A stretch of DNA of 64,000 nucleotides from Thalassia testudinum (GCA_037157565.1 JAZHRO010000013.1:72967501-73031500); one strand, 5' to 3'; shown: positions 36,901 through 51,900, counted from the stretch's first letter. Notes: generated by a model not told the origin, from the sequence alone. Made by a program: numbers and translations.

Positions 36901-39900
36901 AGTGCGGAGCACGAAGGTGTTGATGTCGAGGGTAAATGAGAGGGAACTCTTGACAAGGATGATTGCTTAGGTCCTCTTCCCCATGTGGTGGATCATGCAG
37001 ACTACTAGCTCCAGGTTGACGAGGAAGAGGAAGTAGGTTGCAGTGGAGTGATCCCTCGAACGAGATCAAGATTGGTATAGATCTCATGGGTGCAGAAGAA
37101 GAGTCTTTGTGCTCCTCAAGGATGCAGTGGAAGTCATTGACAGTGTCATGCTGGTGGGTGAGGGCCTCCTGGAGGGAGGCACGCTTGTTGTTGACGCTGA
37201 TGCTGCTGAAGGAGCAGCCGCATGCTGGGCTGAGGTGAGGAAGAAGACGATGGAGGCGGTTGAGATCTTGCGAAAAGGAGGCGACACCAACAATCTTTGG
37301 CAAAGATTTGGCATGAGATCGCAAGTCAGAAGGTGAAGATTGTGACGAGGCTGCGTAGATCTCGACGTTGAGCAATGCAAGATCAATGACGATGGCGGTG
37401 TTGACTGAATCTTTTGTAAGCATGGGAAGATCTGACGAGGATGAAAGGCTCGCACAGAGCGGAGGTCAAGATTTGGAGGCGGCGCATGGAGGAGATTTGA
37501 GAGTTTTGTTGTTTATTGTTCGAGGTTGAGTTATTTTAGGTCATTCGATGGTTTTGGTTTAGCTTCATTTAAAGAAAAAAAAGGAAGAGGACAATAGAAA
37601 TAAAAAAAAGGGGAAAGAAATTTCAAAAGAAAAGGGAGAGAAGAAAAAAATAAATAAAGGAAAAAAAAAGAAGGAAAGAAGGTTTTAAGGGAATAAAAAA
37701 AAAGGAAGAGAAAAAGAAAGAGAGAAAAAAAAAGAGAGGAGAAAAGGAACAAAAAAGGAAAGAAAATAAAAAAATGATGATTATGTTTTAGAGAAGAGGT
37801 GGAGAAGCTCTTCTTTAGTCTTATTATGTCTTCTCTTTGTTATTTTCTTCTCCTATAGAATATGGGAGAAAGGAAGAGTGTTGATCCTATTATAGTCACC
37901 TCCTATGTGGGAATCCCTTTGTTCAATATCACCATACGAGAAACCATAAATCTGGGAGGTCTAGAGTTTCCAAGTCCTCAGAGGAAGGGTCCATGTCAGG
38001 TTTCTATGTGGGAGATACAACTTCGTGGACTCCAGAGAAGGAGATCCAATTTCAAGGTCTTTTGAGGAAGACCCATGGCAGGGATACTGAATGGGGAGCT
38101 ATTAGCACCAGTTGATGTCTCCAGAGGAGAGGCCCTTGTCAGAGTTGACTACAGTAGTTTGTTGTCACGCTCCAGCCTTGCTGATGTGTTGTCATCAGCA
38201 TACTTGTCTACAGGCATGAACAAGAGTGCAACTGTCGTGTACAGAAGAGGCAATTGTACCAGGTGAGAGTTTTGTTTGTTTTGCTATTTGGAGAGGTTTC
38301 TTTGTGTTACAAGCTGAACATTTTATGCTCCAGCTTAAGGGAGAGTATTGAGAGAATTGTGTGTAGTGGTCATTTAGTCCCACATTGTGTAATGTGGAGT
38401 GTTGTGTGTAGTGGCCTATAAATAGGCATGTGCCCCTCACTTGTTTCTTTGAGTAGATCAATAGAAAAATCAACTCTATCAAGGGCTTTCTCCTGTGGTT
38501 TTCTCCTTGCTCTTCGTGAGTGGCATTTTCACGTAAATCCAAGTGTTTTTATCATTGTTTATGCTTTGATATCTTTTATGCTTTTACTTATTCATAGTAT
38601 TCAACTCAGAATATGTTATAGTGAAAAATACTTACAATCTTATATGGTATACATCAACCTTTTTTTTTTTAAACCATAATCAACAAGTGCACTCATTCCC
38701 TCATATTTGCTAGTCTGTACACTTTTTGGCTAATTCTTGCATTTGTAGCAGAGTGTTAACAATTCCCAGAATGCTGCATTCTCTGTTGTGTGATATTTCA
38801 GCAATGCAGAACCATTTGTCTTTGTGAAATCGTGTTCGTCACTCACCTTACACAGTATTTATCACGCAAGTTACTGTTAGGAAGCATAACGATTATTGAT
38901 TCTGCCTGCAGAATGTGCTTTGGACTCCATCAAAGGTGATTGCTCGCCTTGGAAAAGAAATAAATGACAAGAGTTCATATCTTTATTGGGCATACAAAGT
39001 GAGTATGTAAGATAAATTGTAAGCCATTTTATTTGCCTTCCTTGCCTCAGCTTACTTCCATTTAGAGGCTTTATTGTTTTAATCCTTGATTCTTATTCAC
39101 TACGAATAATTTTGTCAAATTGATGTTGGTTACATATTTGTGCATTTAAAATATTCATTTTCTCCATTGTGGGTAAAATAAAATTATGTGCTCCAGTGAG
39201 TTATTGGTGCATGCCTTCAAGAGACTACAATCTAGTCTTCAAAAAAAAATCTAGTGCCGATGTGGGGCTGATAAAGATCTTGATGAAGCTTTTAATTTTT
39301 AGCTGGCCTCCACCATCTGACAATATTAGAAAACAAATATGGATAACAACATTCATAAGGGCTGCAATCATGGGATGGGATGACATATTTGTATTCTTGA
39401 ATCCTAGTAGTGTTAAATTGGGATTTTGATTAGGATATGCTTGTCGGTGTATGTTGGCTATAGGTTTCTTCTGTCATGTATACACCATGACCTATGCTTG
39501 TCATGAACTTTGTCTAGGTGAGGAGTAGGGATGTACATGGATTGGCTTGGATTGGATTTTAGCAAATCCATAGTCTAATCCGCTTTTTTCGGGTTGAGAT
39601 TTTTGCAATCCAGTTTAATCCATTCCAAGGTTTAATCCAATCCAACTTGAAAACATCGGACTGGATCAGATTGGCATGGTTTTTTTTTTCCTTGATTTTT
39701 GTAACATGATGCAGTAGTTTGTACATGATTTTCTATGAGCTAATGCAAAGTTTCAAATTTAAAGTTTTTTTTTCTCTATTAGGCTATTACCTCCAACATA
39801 TATAAACATATCGAATAGCATCAAGAAGACCCAACACCCAGAATCCACTCATCTCGTCACTACCTATGAAGTAGGGGTAAAGGATGGTGAGGAGGCAGAG

Positions 39901-42900
39901 AATGGTGGTGTTGCAAGGAGTAGATGGTTGGAGGATGAGGACTAGTTGCATAGCCGTAGGCTCGCACAACAACAAGGGAGAGGGAGTGCTCGGCATGGAG
40001 GTGGAGTTGTGGAGGGGGCGAGAGGTGGCGCTCAATGACAAGGAGGCACTTGGTGATTGGGAGAGAGGAGGGAGGCACCATAGGTTACTTGACTCAAAAC
40101 AAAGAGAAAAGATTGTGGGGGTTTGTTTCGGGAAAAGAAAATTGGTGGGACATTGGAGGAAAGCTTGGAATGGAGAACTCTGGGACTTTTGCATTATATG
40201 CCCCTGAGTATAAGGATTTATTTCTTATTCTTATTCTTATACGTATTACAGATTGAATCAGATTGGTAGAAGTCTCAACCCAAATTGGGTAGTTGGATAA
40301 CTATCATTTCCTTTTTTTTTAAAAAAAAGAAGTCTCAACCCAAATCCAATCCAAATTAAAATGGATAAAAAAATTTCTAATCCAATCCATTCATAATATT
40401 AAAAAATCCAATCCAATCCACTCCAATAGGATTGGATTATGGATTTAGCCAATCCATGTGCACCCGTAGTGAGGAGGAAGCTGTTGTGCTTCTACTGAAG
40501 CAAACTTGTGCATAATTTTTGTGTATAGCATACTTTTGATTTTGCTTGCTTATATCTATTACACAACTGGCATAATCTTGATCAAATAGGAAAATGGGAT
40601 AGCACACAAAATATTGATCTCTCTGATTGGGGAAAGATGGATAAGGGGAAACATGTGGTTATAGGCATGATTTCCATTCAAAGCTTAATTTGGAAGTTGG
40701 AAAGATTTCTTAGTTGTGGATTTACGTGCTATGCCAAATCAGCGAGGTGAAGGAAGTTGGGGATTGGCCACCAGAACTTGGCTAGTTACTTAAGAGAGTT
40801 TTGTTGAGGGAGGGGAGTGTTTGGATGTTGGATGAGTGGAACCTGGGAAGATCTAATTATGTGGTTTAGTCGCACCCTAAGTGACCGGGAATCTGATGAG
40901 TATTGGACTATATTATGGCTCTTGTACCCCTTGAGTTGTTTAAGAAGAGATAATGAGATATCCAGCTACTTGGGGGTTTTCTTTATGCCTTGCCCTTCAC
41001 ATTGTGGTGGTCCTAGCTATCATGGTTATCAAATTTTTTTTTTTCTGAAAAGGTTTGTGGTTATCTATTTTGTACTCTTCATCAATCTCTAAAGGATAGC
41101 AACATGGCAAACACAATACATATAGGGACATGGATGGGGGATGGCCCTCTGTGTGTTAGATTTCTTGGCCTTTTCTCTCGGGCCTTTCATAAGGAGGTGT
41201 CTGTGAGGAGTTGTTGGTCTGGTGCTTGGTTGTGGGGGGTGGAAGATGGGTTGGATGGCTTTCACTGGGAGGAGGGTGAGTTTTTGGTTGCGGAGGCCTA
41301 TAGGAGGTTGAGGGGGTCAACACAGGTACATGATATTGACCTCTTACGGGATTGTAGGTTGATTTGGGCGGCTGATTGCCCTCTTAAAGTGAGGATCTTT
41401 GCGTGGTAGCTCAGGAAAGGAAGGGTGGTTACAAAGGTTTGGAGGGCATGATGGGTGCCAATAGAGGATAAAACCTATTCTCTTTGTGCTTTGATGGAAG
41501 AGGATGTTGATCACCTGTTTTTTAAATGTGATTTCGCCACATAGGTTTGGAAAAGAATTGGGATAGATTGGATAAGCCATGACTCTTGGATAGCTTTTGG
41601 ACTTCATTCAGGAGAGGGGGGAGACAAGGAAGGAATAATGTCTTCAGATTGAAAAAGGTTAGAGCGTAAGTGTTGGCTGTTCTTTGGGGTATTTAGTTGC
41701 GGTGGGATGGGGTAATTTTCAGAGGGTAGAAGCCTTATGTTGAGAATTTTGTTTTATCCATTTCTTCCCTTGTTATGTTTTGGGAGTCTGCCATGTAATT
41801 GTTTTTTATGAAATTTTTTATTACGAATGATTTGGGTGGTTATCATTTGGATAATGACCCTTCTTTGTTTCAAAACAAAAAAAGAAATACAGGCACGTGG
41901 ATGACATATCTAATTGGATAGGTTTTATTTTCCCCTTACTCTTGCATCTAATACCATATTGTCTGAAAGTATGCCCAAGTGTAATATCTTTCCTTGAGAA
42001 AGGACAGGATAAATATTTGAAATTGGTTTATACAAATAAACCAATTGGTTGATTTGTTCCAGCCATAGAATCGAGGTGGTTTTGGTGTCTGGTTCTTTTG
42101 TGCTATAAATAATGCTGTTCTGGCAGAATGGTTTGTAAGATTAAGAATTAGGCTTAAGGAAGTTTATTTGTGATCTAGATTTTGAGATTGGTTACAACTG
42201 CTCAACCAAGAAGGTGATTCATCCAAAAAAAAGAAGTTGAGGAAGGTGGCATTTCTGTGATGGGAGCAACTTCCTTCTCTTAAAGGGGGTTGTCCTAGGG
42301 CATTTCAACTGTTTGCTTCTTTTCAATATATTCTACCAGGAGATGGAGGGAGTTTCTGTTTCTAGAGCGATACCATCTTGGTTGGGAGAGATAATCTTTT
42401 TCCCCCCTTGAAAGGATCAGGAAGCACATATTTCGGCCTTGTGGGAATTTCAGAACAGTATTTTGGTTTTAGTCTTTCCTGATGTTGATGCCAAAGAAGG
42501 AATTCATGAATCATGAAGACGCTCGAAGACGTAACACTCATTTCATCGTCTAATCTTTCTATCTTATTGTGAAAAATATCGTGGGAAAAATATGAGGTGG
42601 TCAGGGGTTTGATTTGCTAGGCACATTCTGCTTTTGTTCTTGGGAGGCATTTGGTACATAGTGCAGTCATGGCTATAGAGATTTTATTATAATAATAATA
42701 ATTTTTTTGCTATGTATGGAGACAAAGGCTTTTTGTGGATGGCGGACTTTGAGAAGGCCTATACCTTTGTTGAATGTTCTTTCTTGAGGATCTTTCTTTC
42801 TATACAAGAATGGATTTTTGGATCTCTGAATCTCTTGGATTAAAAGCTTTGTCTCCATTATCTCTTTTGATATGCTGGTGGATGGAAAGCTGAAAGTAGG

Positions 42901-45900
42901 ATGGATTCTGCTCCAGAGGGGGTATGACAAGGTTGCACTTTGTTGCCTTTGTTATTTGTAATAGCAGTCAATGCTTTAGTGACTTGTTCTTTCATGACGT
43001 TGACTGTGGGATTCTAGATGGTTTTAGATCTAGCGGTCAAGGTAACCTTGTATTGGGTTTTGCACATGCAGGTCTCATGGTGATTTTCATAGATTGGATG
43101 ACTGCTTTCGTGCTGAAGTTTTTTTTTTTTGAAGGGGAAAAGGATGGCCATTGCTTTTGTAGAAAAGTTATTGATCCTTTTGGAATTGTTTGGTCATTTC
43201 TTTGGTCTAAATTTTGTAATGAAAATCTTCTTTTGTTCCCTTTGTGATGGATGAGGCTGAAATGGAGCAATGCATGTCAGATGTATTTTGTCACTTTGGG
43301 AAGGCCTTTGAAGGTTTATCCATTAGGCCCTGTGGTGGAGAAGGTGGAGAAAAGTTTAGATCAGTGGAGGTTGCATCTTCTTTGATTGTTTGGCTGAGAG
43401 GACAGGTGCTGTTGGTTCTTCTTTGGTTTGTTTTGTTGGTTTCCTTTTTGTATGTGTATCCTTTCTTTGCCTAAGAGGATTAGAGACAATGTTGATGGGA
43501 TAAGATGATTTTTTTTTTAATGTTTCAAAAAAAAGATGGAAATTTTTTTGGAAGGGAGTTGGTTGTCCTAAAAGCCAATGAATAGGGCTTTATATGATGA
43601 GGTGGATGGTTGAGGTTATGGGTGTAAGAAAGAATCATGTTTGTATATTCGACTGTCAGTGTCTTTGCCATGCAAGTAGAGGATATACTTGTTCTTTTAG
43701 TGTGTAGTGTTCCTCTCTCTCGAAAATACGGTGTAAGTTGTTGGAGGCTTGTTATGGTTATAAACATAATAGGGTAGGAAGGAAACATATATTGCGACAT
43801 ATCGTCGATATATCGCATATTGCCAATAGAGCCCATTTTTGATACCTATGAAATATCAATATTCCAGGATATCGATGATATTGGTGTTATTAGCGATATC
43901 ACAAATATTAACAAGGGTTGTAGTATAAATATTCCATATATCAATGGATCTATCACTGATATGGGGATACATCGTATGGAAATGTCACTATTCTCAAATC
44001 TAGCCATTTGCATTGGCATTGTTTGTACTCTTTCCCCTTTTTGCTTGTGGTGGAAGCTTTGATATCTCATTTCAACCCAAATCTTTCATTAAAATAATCA
44101 TTTTGTTTATGATTTGAGTTTCTAAAGTTGCTAATCTTCATATAAACTCTTCTTTTTGTGTTTTTTTGGGCCTTATGAATTTTTATCTCATCCTTAAACA
44201 TGTGCTATTGTTCATTCCGAGTTTGATTTCTTCATTTATTAGGTAGATTAATGTTCACTACCTATTGTATTAGTTAAATGATGAAATAATTTTCAGCTTC
44301 ATCATAATTTTGTGGTAGAAAATGTCATGTCATTTCGAATTTTAGTAATGAGATTTCTTCGATTATTGGGTAGATTAAGGTCTTTTACTTATCCTATTAG
44401 TCTAATAATGAATTAATCTGCAGTTTGGATTATGGTCTTTGGGTAGATTTCTCCAATTATTTCGTTTCTATATTGTGTTTCACTTAAAATTTATGATTTT
44501 GATCTTCATATACATTTCTTCATGCATGTAGTATTAATTAAAATCATAATTTCAAGAAATTTGTGATATTTTGAGCCATTTCCATGATATTCCAGGATAT
44601 TAACGATATATCGGCGATATAGCCCCGATATGCCCCCTTTTGGAGTTGTTGATACGGTGTTGATATCGATATCTAAAACCTTGTAACTAGATGCTGGTGA
44701 GAGGAGCTCCTCCTTTTTGGATGGGTCATGAGGCTTACACCGTAGTTTGCCTTTTGTCCTTTGTTAAACTTGGTGAGCGGCTGGGCTTTAGCTTCTGACT
44801 AAATGATCAATTAGTAAGGGGCACCTTCAAAGAGATATCTGAACTGTTCATTTTAACTGCATCTTGATGCTATGGTTTCTGATTATTGGGATTCAGCAAT
44901 TTTGATGCTTCTGCTATTGGGATGCTTTTAATCAGCAGGCTGAGGAGTTCGTACTGCTGCATGAGGTCTTGGCTCATATTCGCTTGTAGGTTGGTGGGAG
45001 TGGGATGGCAACTATTTTTTTGTTAGTTAGGACTACTGTTGCATGCCCCATACTTTGGTGAATGATGGGGATTCTCTACTGCAGGATTGCTGGTTGATAT
45101 GGAAGGCAAAGGTACCCTTGAAAATAAAGATTTTTCTCATGGTTGTTGAGGACAAGGAGGTTCATGACCAAGGTTTTTATCACTTGATGTTTGCCACTTT
45201 TAGATGACATTTTATGGTTTTTGTTGTTTGGAACTTCAGGATTATCAATGCTTGTCCTCTTGCCAGTTAGCCTATAGGAGGTTTGGGCTTGTGCAGTTGG
45301 TGGATTGACTCATCATCATAGTTGTCTCTTTGGACTTTGGAGGAGCTTTGAAAGTGGGTCTTTTCATCCTAAGTTGGAGTTTGCTAAGCCTTTGACCATT
45401 CTTTATGCACTTTGGTTACAAAGTAATGCAGTGGTTCTCAGTGGGGGATAGGTTTTTTGTTTGCAATGTTATGTCTAACTTTAGGTCTTTTATGTGGTTG
45501 TGTACTTCTGATGTATAGGGATTTTGTTCAATCTTGTAAACTTTTTTTTTTAAAAATTAATTTGACTATAGTGGATGACCAGTACCTCTTGTTGCTCATC
45601 CTTTCTTTAAGAAATGAGGCATATGCTTTTGGTCAAGCTTCCTAAGGGACTTTGGAACCCTCTTGTGGTACCTGAACTCCAACATCATGCCACCGTTGCT
45701 CGCTCAAGGAGGGGGAAATTTTATTTACGTCTATGATCCTCTTGATTCCTTGTCTTGGTAATTCTTCAAGTGATCAGTGGATTTTGAGTTGTGTGGCTAT
45801 GTGATGGGGCTATCAATTGTTTCAAGGTGTTTGTTTCAGGGGATCTGTGCTTCTGTATTGGTCTGCATGCTTTGTTTGAATGCCCAAGGCTCACGAGTAA

Positions 45901-48900
45901 ATCTGACATTTTTTGTGTGGCTTCCTTGTGGAAGAGGGTTCTTAGCTAGCTATTATGTCTTGTTGGGTTCCATTATGGAGGTCTCCTGTCTTTTGCATGG
46001 TGTTGTAATGGCTATTTCTGACCGTTTGTTACAGAGTCCTTTGTTTGGGGTTGGCATGGGGGGCGACTCATTGATCTTGGTTAGAGCACATAGAGCCTCA
46101 TTTTTTCTTTTTGAGGGGAAAAGAGGAAGATTACTTGAGGGTGGTAATCATCCTAGAATTGTATTAAAATGAGTGAAGGAATGGACTTACAGTTTTGAAG
46201 TCAAAAATCAGAAATACATCTTGCCTCTTTCACTACATTATCCACCCAACAACGCTTGTTATCGAAGACCTTTCCGTTCCTCTGCAACCAAGTACACCAA
46301 ACAATAGCAATAGCCTGGGACTAGCCAGCCATATCAAGATCAATATGCTCTCTGAAACTCGTCCAAAAAGCCTTCGAAGTTTGTGTTATCCACCGTTGGA
46401 AGGCTGAAATGTCTCTAAACATCCCTGGAGAATACAGAATCCAAAAATAAGTTCTGAATATCTTCATCAGAAACCCCACACAGGGGACAAACAACGTCGC
46501 CATCGTTGCACCATCTAGTTCTATACAACTTGGTGACCAGCCGCTTCCTTCTAAACATCGAAAGGAATTGTTTAATCTTTAGAGGAGCTTTAATCCTCCA
46601 CAATTGTTTTGAATCACCATCAACCATAGACTGTTGCACACTATTTGATACAAGTAATTTGTAATCATTACTGACACTGAACTTCCCCTTTTACCTAAAA
46701 TAACTGTCAGGTTCTGCTGCGGTTGGAGAAAAATCTGCCACGATCTGAATCAAATGTTGAAAATCAGCACACGTGGTATGAGACAGACCCTTGGGAAGCC
46801 TGATATCCCAGACCTTTGAGCTCCCTATCCCACACTTCCTTCACCAAAGCATCTTTATTTAGAATATGCTGAAATAATCTCCGAAACCGATCTGAAAAAT
46901 TGGCATCCTCAGACCAATCATCAAGCCAAAACTTGAAAGAAGACCCATCGCCCAATGAGGGGAAGAAGTGCTCTGAAAACTCAATCAAAAGTGGGCGAAT
47001 AGAATGCCACACCGCTGAAATTCCACTGTCAGTTGCTGCCCGCTGGTTCAAGTCCATACTTTCACCATAGGAATCTTTCGTAACTGATGTAAGCATCTCC
47101 CGTTCATGTGAAAGTAGTCTAACAACCCACTTCAGTAAAAGTGCCTTATTGAAAGACAACAGATGACCAACACTGAGCCTACCTTCTCTCTTCGGCTTAC
47201 AAACCTCCTCTCAAGCGGCCAACTGTGCAAATCTTCCAACAAAATCAGCCCCCTTATGAAAGAATCTTTTACTGATCATATCAATCTTTTTTAGGATCTT
47301 TTTTGTTGGCGTAAAAACAAACATGAAAAGAACCGTAATGGAAGAGAGAACGAGTTTAAAAAGTATTAATCTTCCTCCTCTAGAAAGAAGCCTACCACTC
47401 CAAGAAGACAACCTTCCCACAATCTCTCTACAAGTGGCTTCCAATCTGAAGAAGACAATTTTTTCCCTTTCAACGACAATCCAAGATATTTAATGGGTAA
47501 TTTAACCACCGGATAGTAGAGATATTATTCTCCTCCACATTACCCATACCAAAAGGAACCAAAGTCGATTTTCCTCCATTAATTTTTAGGCCTGAAATTT
47601 CAGCAAAGATCCTCACCAAGGAGGAGAGATGGCTTGCTTCTCTTATTCCTCCTTCAATGAAGAACGTTGTGTCATCCGTGTATTGCAAAATGGGAGTTAT
47701 GACCCTACCATCACCATTCGCTGTAAAACCAAAGAACTAATCACCATAAGAGGCCTTAAAATCCATGCTTGGAGGGGAATCAACTGCAATGTTGAATAAC
47801 ATTGGTGATGAGGGACATGCCTGACGCATACCCCTTTGTGGTTGAATCAAAGTACCATTTACCCTTCCATTGATCAAAATTGAAAATGAGGAAGTAGTAA
47901 TACATCTCTTTATCAACATAATCCACTGATCAGGAAACCCTCTCCTTTTTATAATCTCCCACAGATGGTTCCAAGAAATGGAATCATAGGCCTTTGAGAA
48001 ATCTACTTTCCAAACAAAAGCCTTACATTTCCTTCTCTTCCAAGCCGCTAAAAATTCTTCTGCTAAGACATAGGAATCTTGCAAAGACCTCCCCTTCACA
48101 AAAGTTGATTGGACCGATGAATTGATATCGGGAAGAATTTGACACAAACGGTTCGCCAGAATCTTCGCAACCAAAAGATAAATCAAATTTGATAAGGTAA
48201 TGGGTTTAAAATCCCCCACTGTCTCCAGACCTTGTTTCTTCGGTAGAAGAAATAAATAAAATTTATTTATCCTCTCAATACCACCATTCCCTGTGAAAAA
48301 TTCTTTAATCATCGCCATTTCATTGGGCCTAACCACATCCCACATTTCTTTGTAGAAAATAATTTGTATACCATCGGGCCCTGGAGATCCTCCTAGCACT
48401 GGCTCACAAATGAAAGAATCTTGTGTTTGCATCACCTTTTTTAAGTCAAAGCTGTCTCAATTTTTGTCTCCAATCCATCTCCTTTTTAAGATCTTCTAAG
48501 ACTACAGATTGAAACCTCCGTCTTTCATGGCATTCTTCAACAGAGAGTAGCGCTACCTCTTCCTTCTGATTTAGTGAAGAGATCTTTTGGAGAGCTTTGT
48601 TCCTTCTTTCCTCCCTACGTGATTTGAGATCACGTTTAAACTCTATCATTGTCATCTGAACCACATTAATTCTGCAGGCCAGGGTGCACGTGGTAGACGT
48701 AGAGGCTGGAGTGGTAAACCATTTACCTCAAATCAACTCTTTGAAGTCGGGCTTCTTGAGCCAAGATTTATGGAACTTGAAATATGATGAATATTTTAAC
48801 TTCTCATTACTTTGCCATAAAAGGGGGTTTGATCAGAATAAGGTCTTTCACATGCAATAACATCCACCATCTGAAATGATTCAGCCAAAGCAATATTACA

Positions 48901-51900
48901 AAGAAATCTGTCAATACAGGACAAAGCACTATTACCATTCCTCCATGTGAATCGTGACCCTGCAATGGGAAGATCAAGAAGCTCTAGTTCATGCACCACC
49001 TGCTAAAATTGAGTTGTTGACACATCAATTCTATTGTCAAGTCTATCTTCGGCATATAGTGTTGCATTAAAGTCACCACAGATCAACCAACGCATTCCCT
49101 GTACAAAAGAGGGCGCCTATTCCAGCTCCTCCCAGAATCCCATCCTTGAACTTTCATCTTAAGGACCATACACAGTTGAAATCGCCAAGGGAAGCCCATC
49201 AACTTTTCTTGAGGAAATCACTGTTATCACTTTATCGGCTATCTTAGAAGAACAAAACTCCAGTAAATCATCATGTGACAGCTTTAATAAACCCCTCGAT
49301 ATGCCAACCGCCTCCAACTCAGCAACATTTGTGTATAAATCACCACATAAGTTGGCCTTCATTTGAGGAGTAAGACGTTCCAAATGTGTTTCTTGAAAAC
49401 AAGGTACATCAACCTTCCAACAAGCCAAATAACTCTTCAAGAACGATCTCCTTCTATCATCCCGGAGACCTCAAACATTCCACGATAAGACATTAACCAT
49501 TGATGGTTAATTTAGCACTCCCCTTGTGAACCCTCTTGGCGCCCATAACTTTAGTAACCCAGCTATCCACGTCCTCCTCATGTCAGTAAAAAACTCTTGA
49601 GTCGCTGTAACCCGCTGTGTCCCATCAGGGGCGGAGCCACCACCTGCCGCGACACCTGTTGCCACCACCTGTGCATACGATACCTTACGCTCATCCACCA
49701 AACTCAAGTCTTTGAAAGAGATAACGCATGCACATCCACCAAAGCGTAGAATCTCCTTCGATGAGAGTGATTTCCCTACCTGCAATTCACCATTGACACA
49801 CACCGACGAAGCATCACCCTTCTGTAGCCCAATACTAGAGCAATGCCTAACTTGCGCAAATGAAGAACAATAGTCACAACAGTGTCAGTGGTTCTTAATT
49901 GCAGCGGTATTCCAAAAATACGAAACCTAACAGTTGGACGTAGGGGAATCCGCTCTTTCGATGCTCCTTCATAGATGCTCGGAAGGGTCCAACGGATCAC
50001 AACATTCCCAAAATTAAACTCCCGAAAGCAAAACTCCTTAAACTTAAGATAATCCACATCCGACTTCTCTAACCCAAAAAGTATCGATCGTTTCTCCGAC
50101 AAAATTAAAATCTTCCAACCATTTGATTTCAAATCGCAACGAGATAAGAAAGATCTAACCTCATGAACATCTACCATACCATGTTGGAAAACCTCAATCA
50201 AAGAAAGGTCCAACAAAGAGTCCAAAAGCTTTGTCTCATGCATCCACGAAATGTCCACGCCTTCCATAGGTGTCACCACCACCGGTGGCGGAGGAGGTAA
50301 CCGCTACACATGCTTCGGAGGAGGTTTCTTCCATGACAACCATAACGGACAACTCTTCCTATGCCCTTATTTGCGACAATGGAGACATGTCAAAGGATCG
50401 CGACAATCCTTCGCCAAATGTCCACTCCCTCGACACTTGAAACAGATGACGTTCTTAAGATGATGCACTCCCTCCTCGCCCCTTCTCCTCCCTCTCACGT
50501 GTCTCCACCCAGGGTCCCCCATTGCTATCTTGAGTCAAGCACACTGTTAAACCTAGAGCCTCCTTTTTTAATGGCAATTTATATTGGGGTGTGGCTTCTT
50601 TCAAGACCAAGTGGACTTACAAGGCTAGTGCTCTTACTTTGGGACATTTGGTTTGAACACAACAATATTAGTAGTTTTATGAATGTGAGGTCTCATGTGA
50701 ACAATCCACTGCTGCCTGTCTGCTATAGTAATTGTGTTCGGGTTATTTTTGTTAGTTGTTATTTTTTGTTGGGTTTTCATTGTACGTTATCTAATAACCT
50801 CTCTTTATATAAAGAGGGCTAGGTTTTCTTTGAGAATAAGTCATTCATTCGTTTTAACATGGTATCAGAGTGAGGAGAGTCTTAGGTTCTTTGCGATCAG
50901 GTACCCACCATAACCAAAACCTTAGGAGAGAGAAACCTTTTTTTCTTTCTTCTCTTCCATCCACCATTGTCTTCTTTATCGTAGCATTAGCAGTGTTGCT
51001 GCTACTGCAAGGAGCACTAGTATTGTTGCCATCGTAGGAGCAACAATAGTAGCTTTATCGTTGGAGGGTCAAGCTTCGGTGTTGCCACCTGGGGCTAGCC
51101 ATGCCCTCCAGTTAGGGGTGTTCATGGGTTGGGTACCTACCCTGTTTCCACCCGACTTGACCTGACCCGGTGTTAATTAGGTTATTGGTTTACCTGACTC
51201 GCTTAAACAGGTACCCGAAGAATAGGATACCCAACTTTGTCAAATCGGGTCATGGGTATCCGACAGATATCCAGTTAACCAATTTAGCTAAAATACAAAA
51301 GAATAAAGTTTACCACACCCCAAAACCTATCCCCTCCCCTACCAAAAAAGAGGGCACGTAACCTTATGAGCCACCCCCACCCCTATTTTTGTCTCATTCT
51401 CCCCCATGAATGACTAAGATCTCATAGGTGAGATCTCAGGTGAAATTTGGGGTGCCCCTACTAGCCCCCAATATAACATTTAAAAACATAGAATATAATT
51501 CAAAGAAAATCATAATAAGTAATAGTAAAAATATAAAATAATCATTAAAATTAAAAATATTTTTAAAAGTAAAAACAAAAAATTAAAAATGGTTAAAAAT
51601 AAAATTATAAAAAATATAGAAAAACATAAAAAATAAAATAAAAATTGACTAAAAAAGAAATAAAATGTAAGTGAATATGGCTTGGTAACTAGTTGGGACT
51701 CCGTATGCGTGCCTTTTGCATCCTCCATGTGCCCGTTTTGCTCAAGCCCGAGGATCACGGTGTTGCATGTGATGACGGCTTCTTGGTTATGCAATGGAAC
51801 AATTCGAGCACCTCTTGGTTGCGGTAGGTGTGGACATATTTCTAGTGTAGCACAAAGAAGTTAATTGTAAAAGAGACATTCACATACCTGTAATCAATCT

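Larger units (their letters stand above)
36333..38606 (+). mobile_element. Non-autonomous copia-type LTR retrotransposon (2,274 bp) in DHS intron 3
   Basis: Two LTRs of exactly 261 bp (36333-36593 and 38346-38606) enclose 1,752 bp with no retroviral genes. The 5-bp duplication CAGAA flanks it exactly (36328-36332 and 38607-38611). A tRNA-iMet-type primer site (TGGTATGATAGC) starts at 36594. A polypurine tract (AAGGGAGAG) precedes the 3' LTR. The LTRs start TG (TA in the 3' copy) and end CT, a known non-canonical TG...CT type. The inner sequence holds a GA-rich stretch (37565-37760) and a 178-codon minus-strand frame (36887-37423) of unknown origin. It is the same strand as DHS. Confidence 0.9.

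Noticed and set aside
39787..40194. 135-codon minus-strand frame inside the 943-bp hAT element
   Set aside because: No transposase or other domain; Ser/Pro/Leu-rich content suggests chance.
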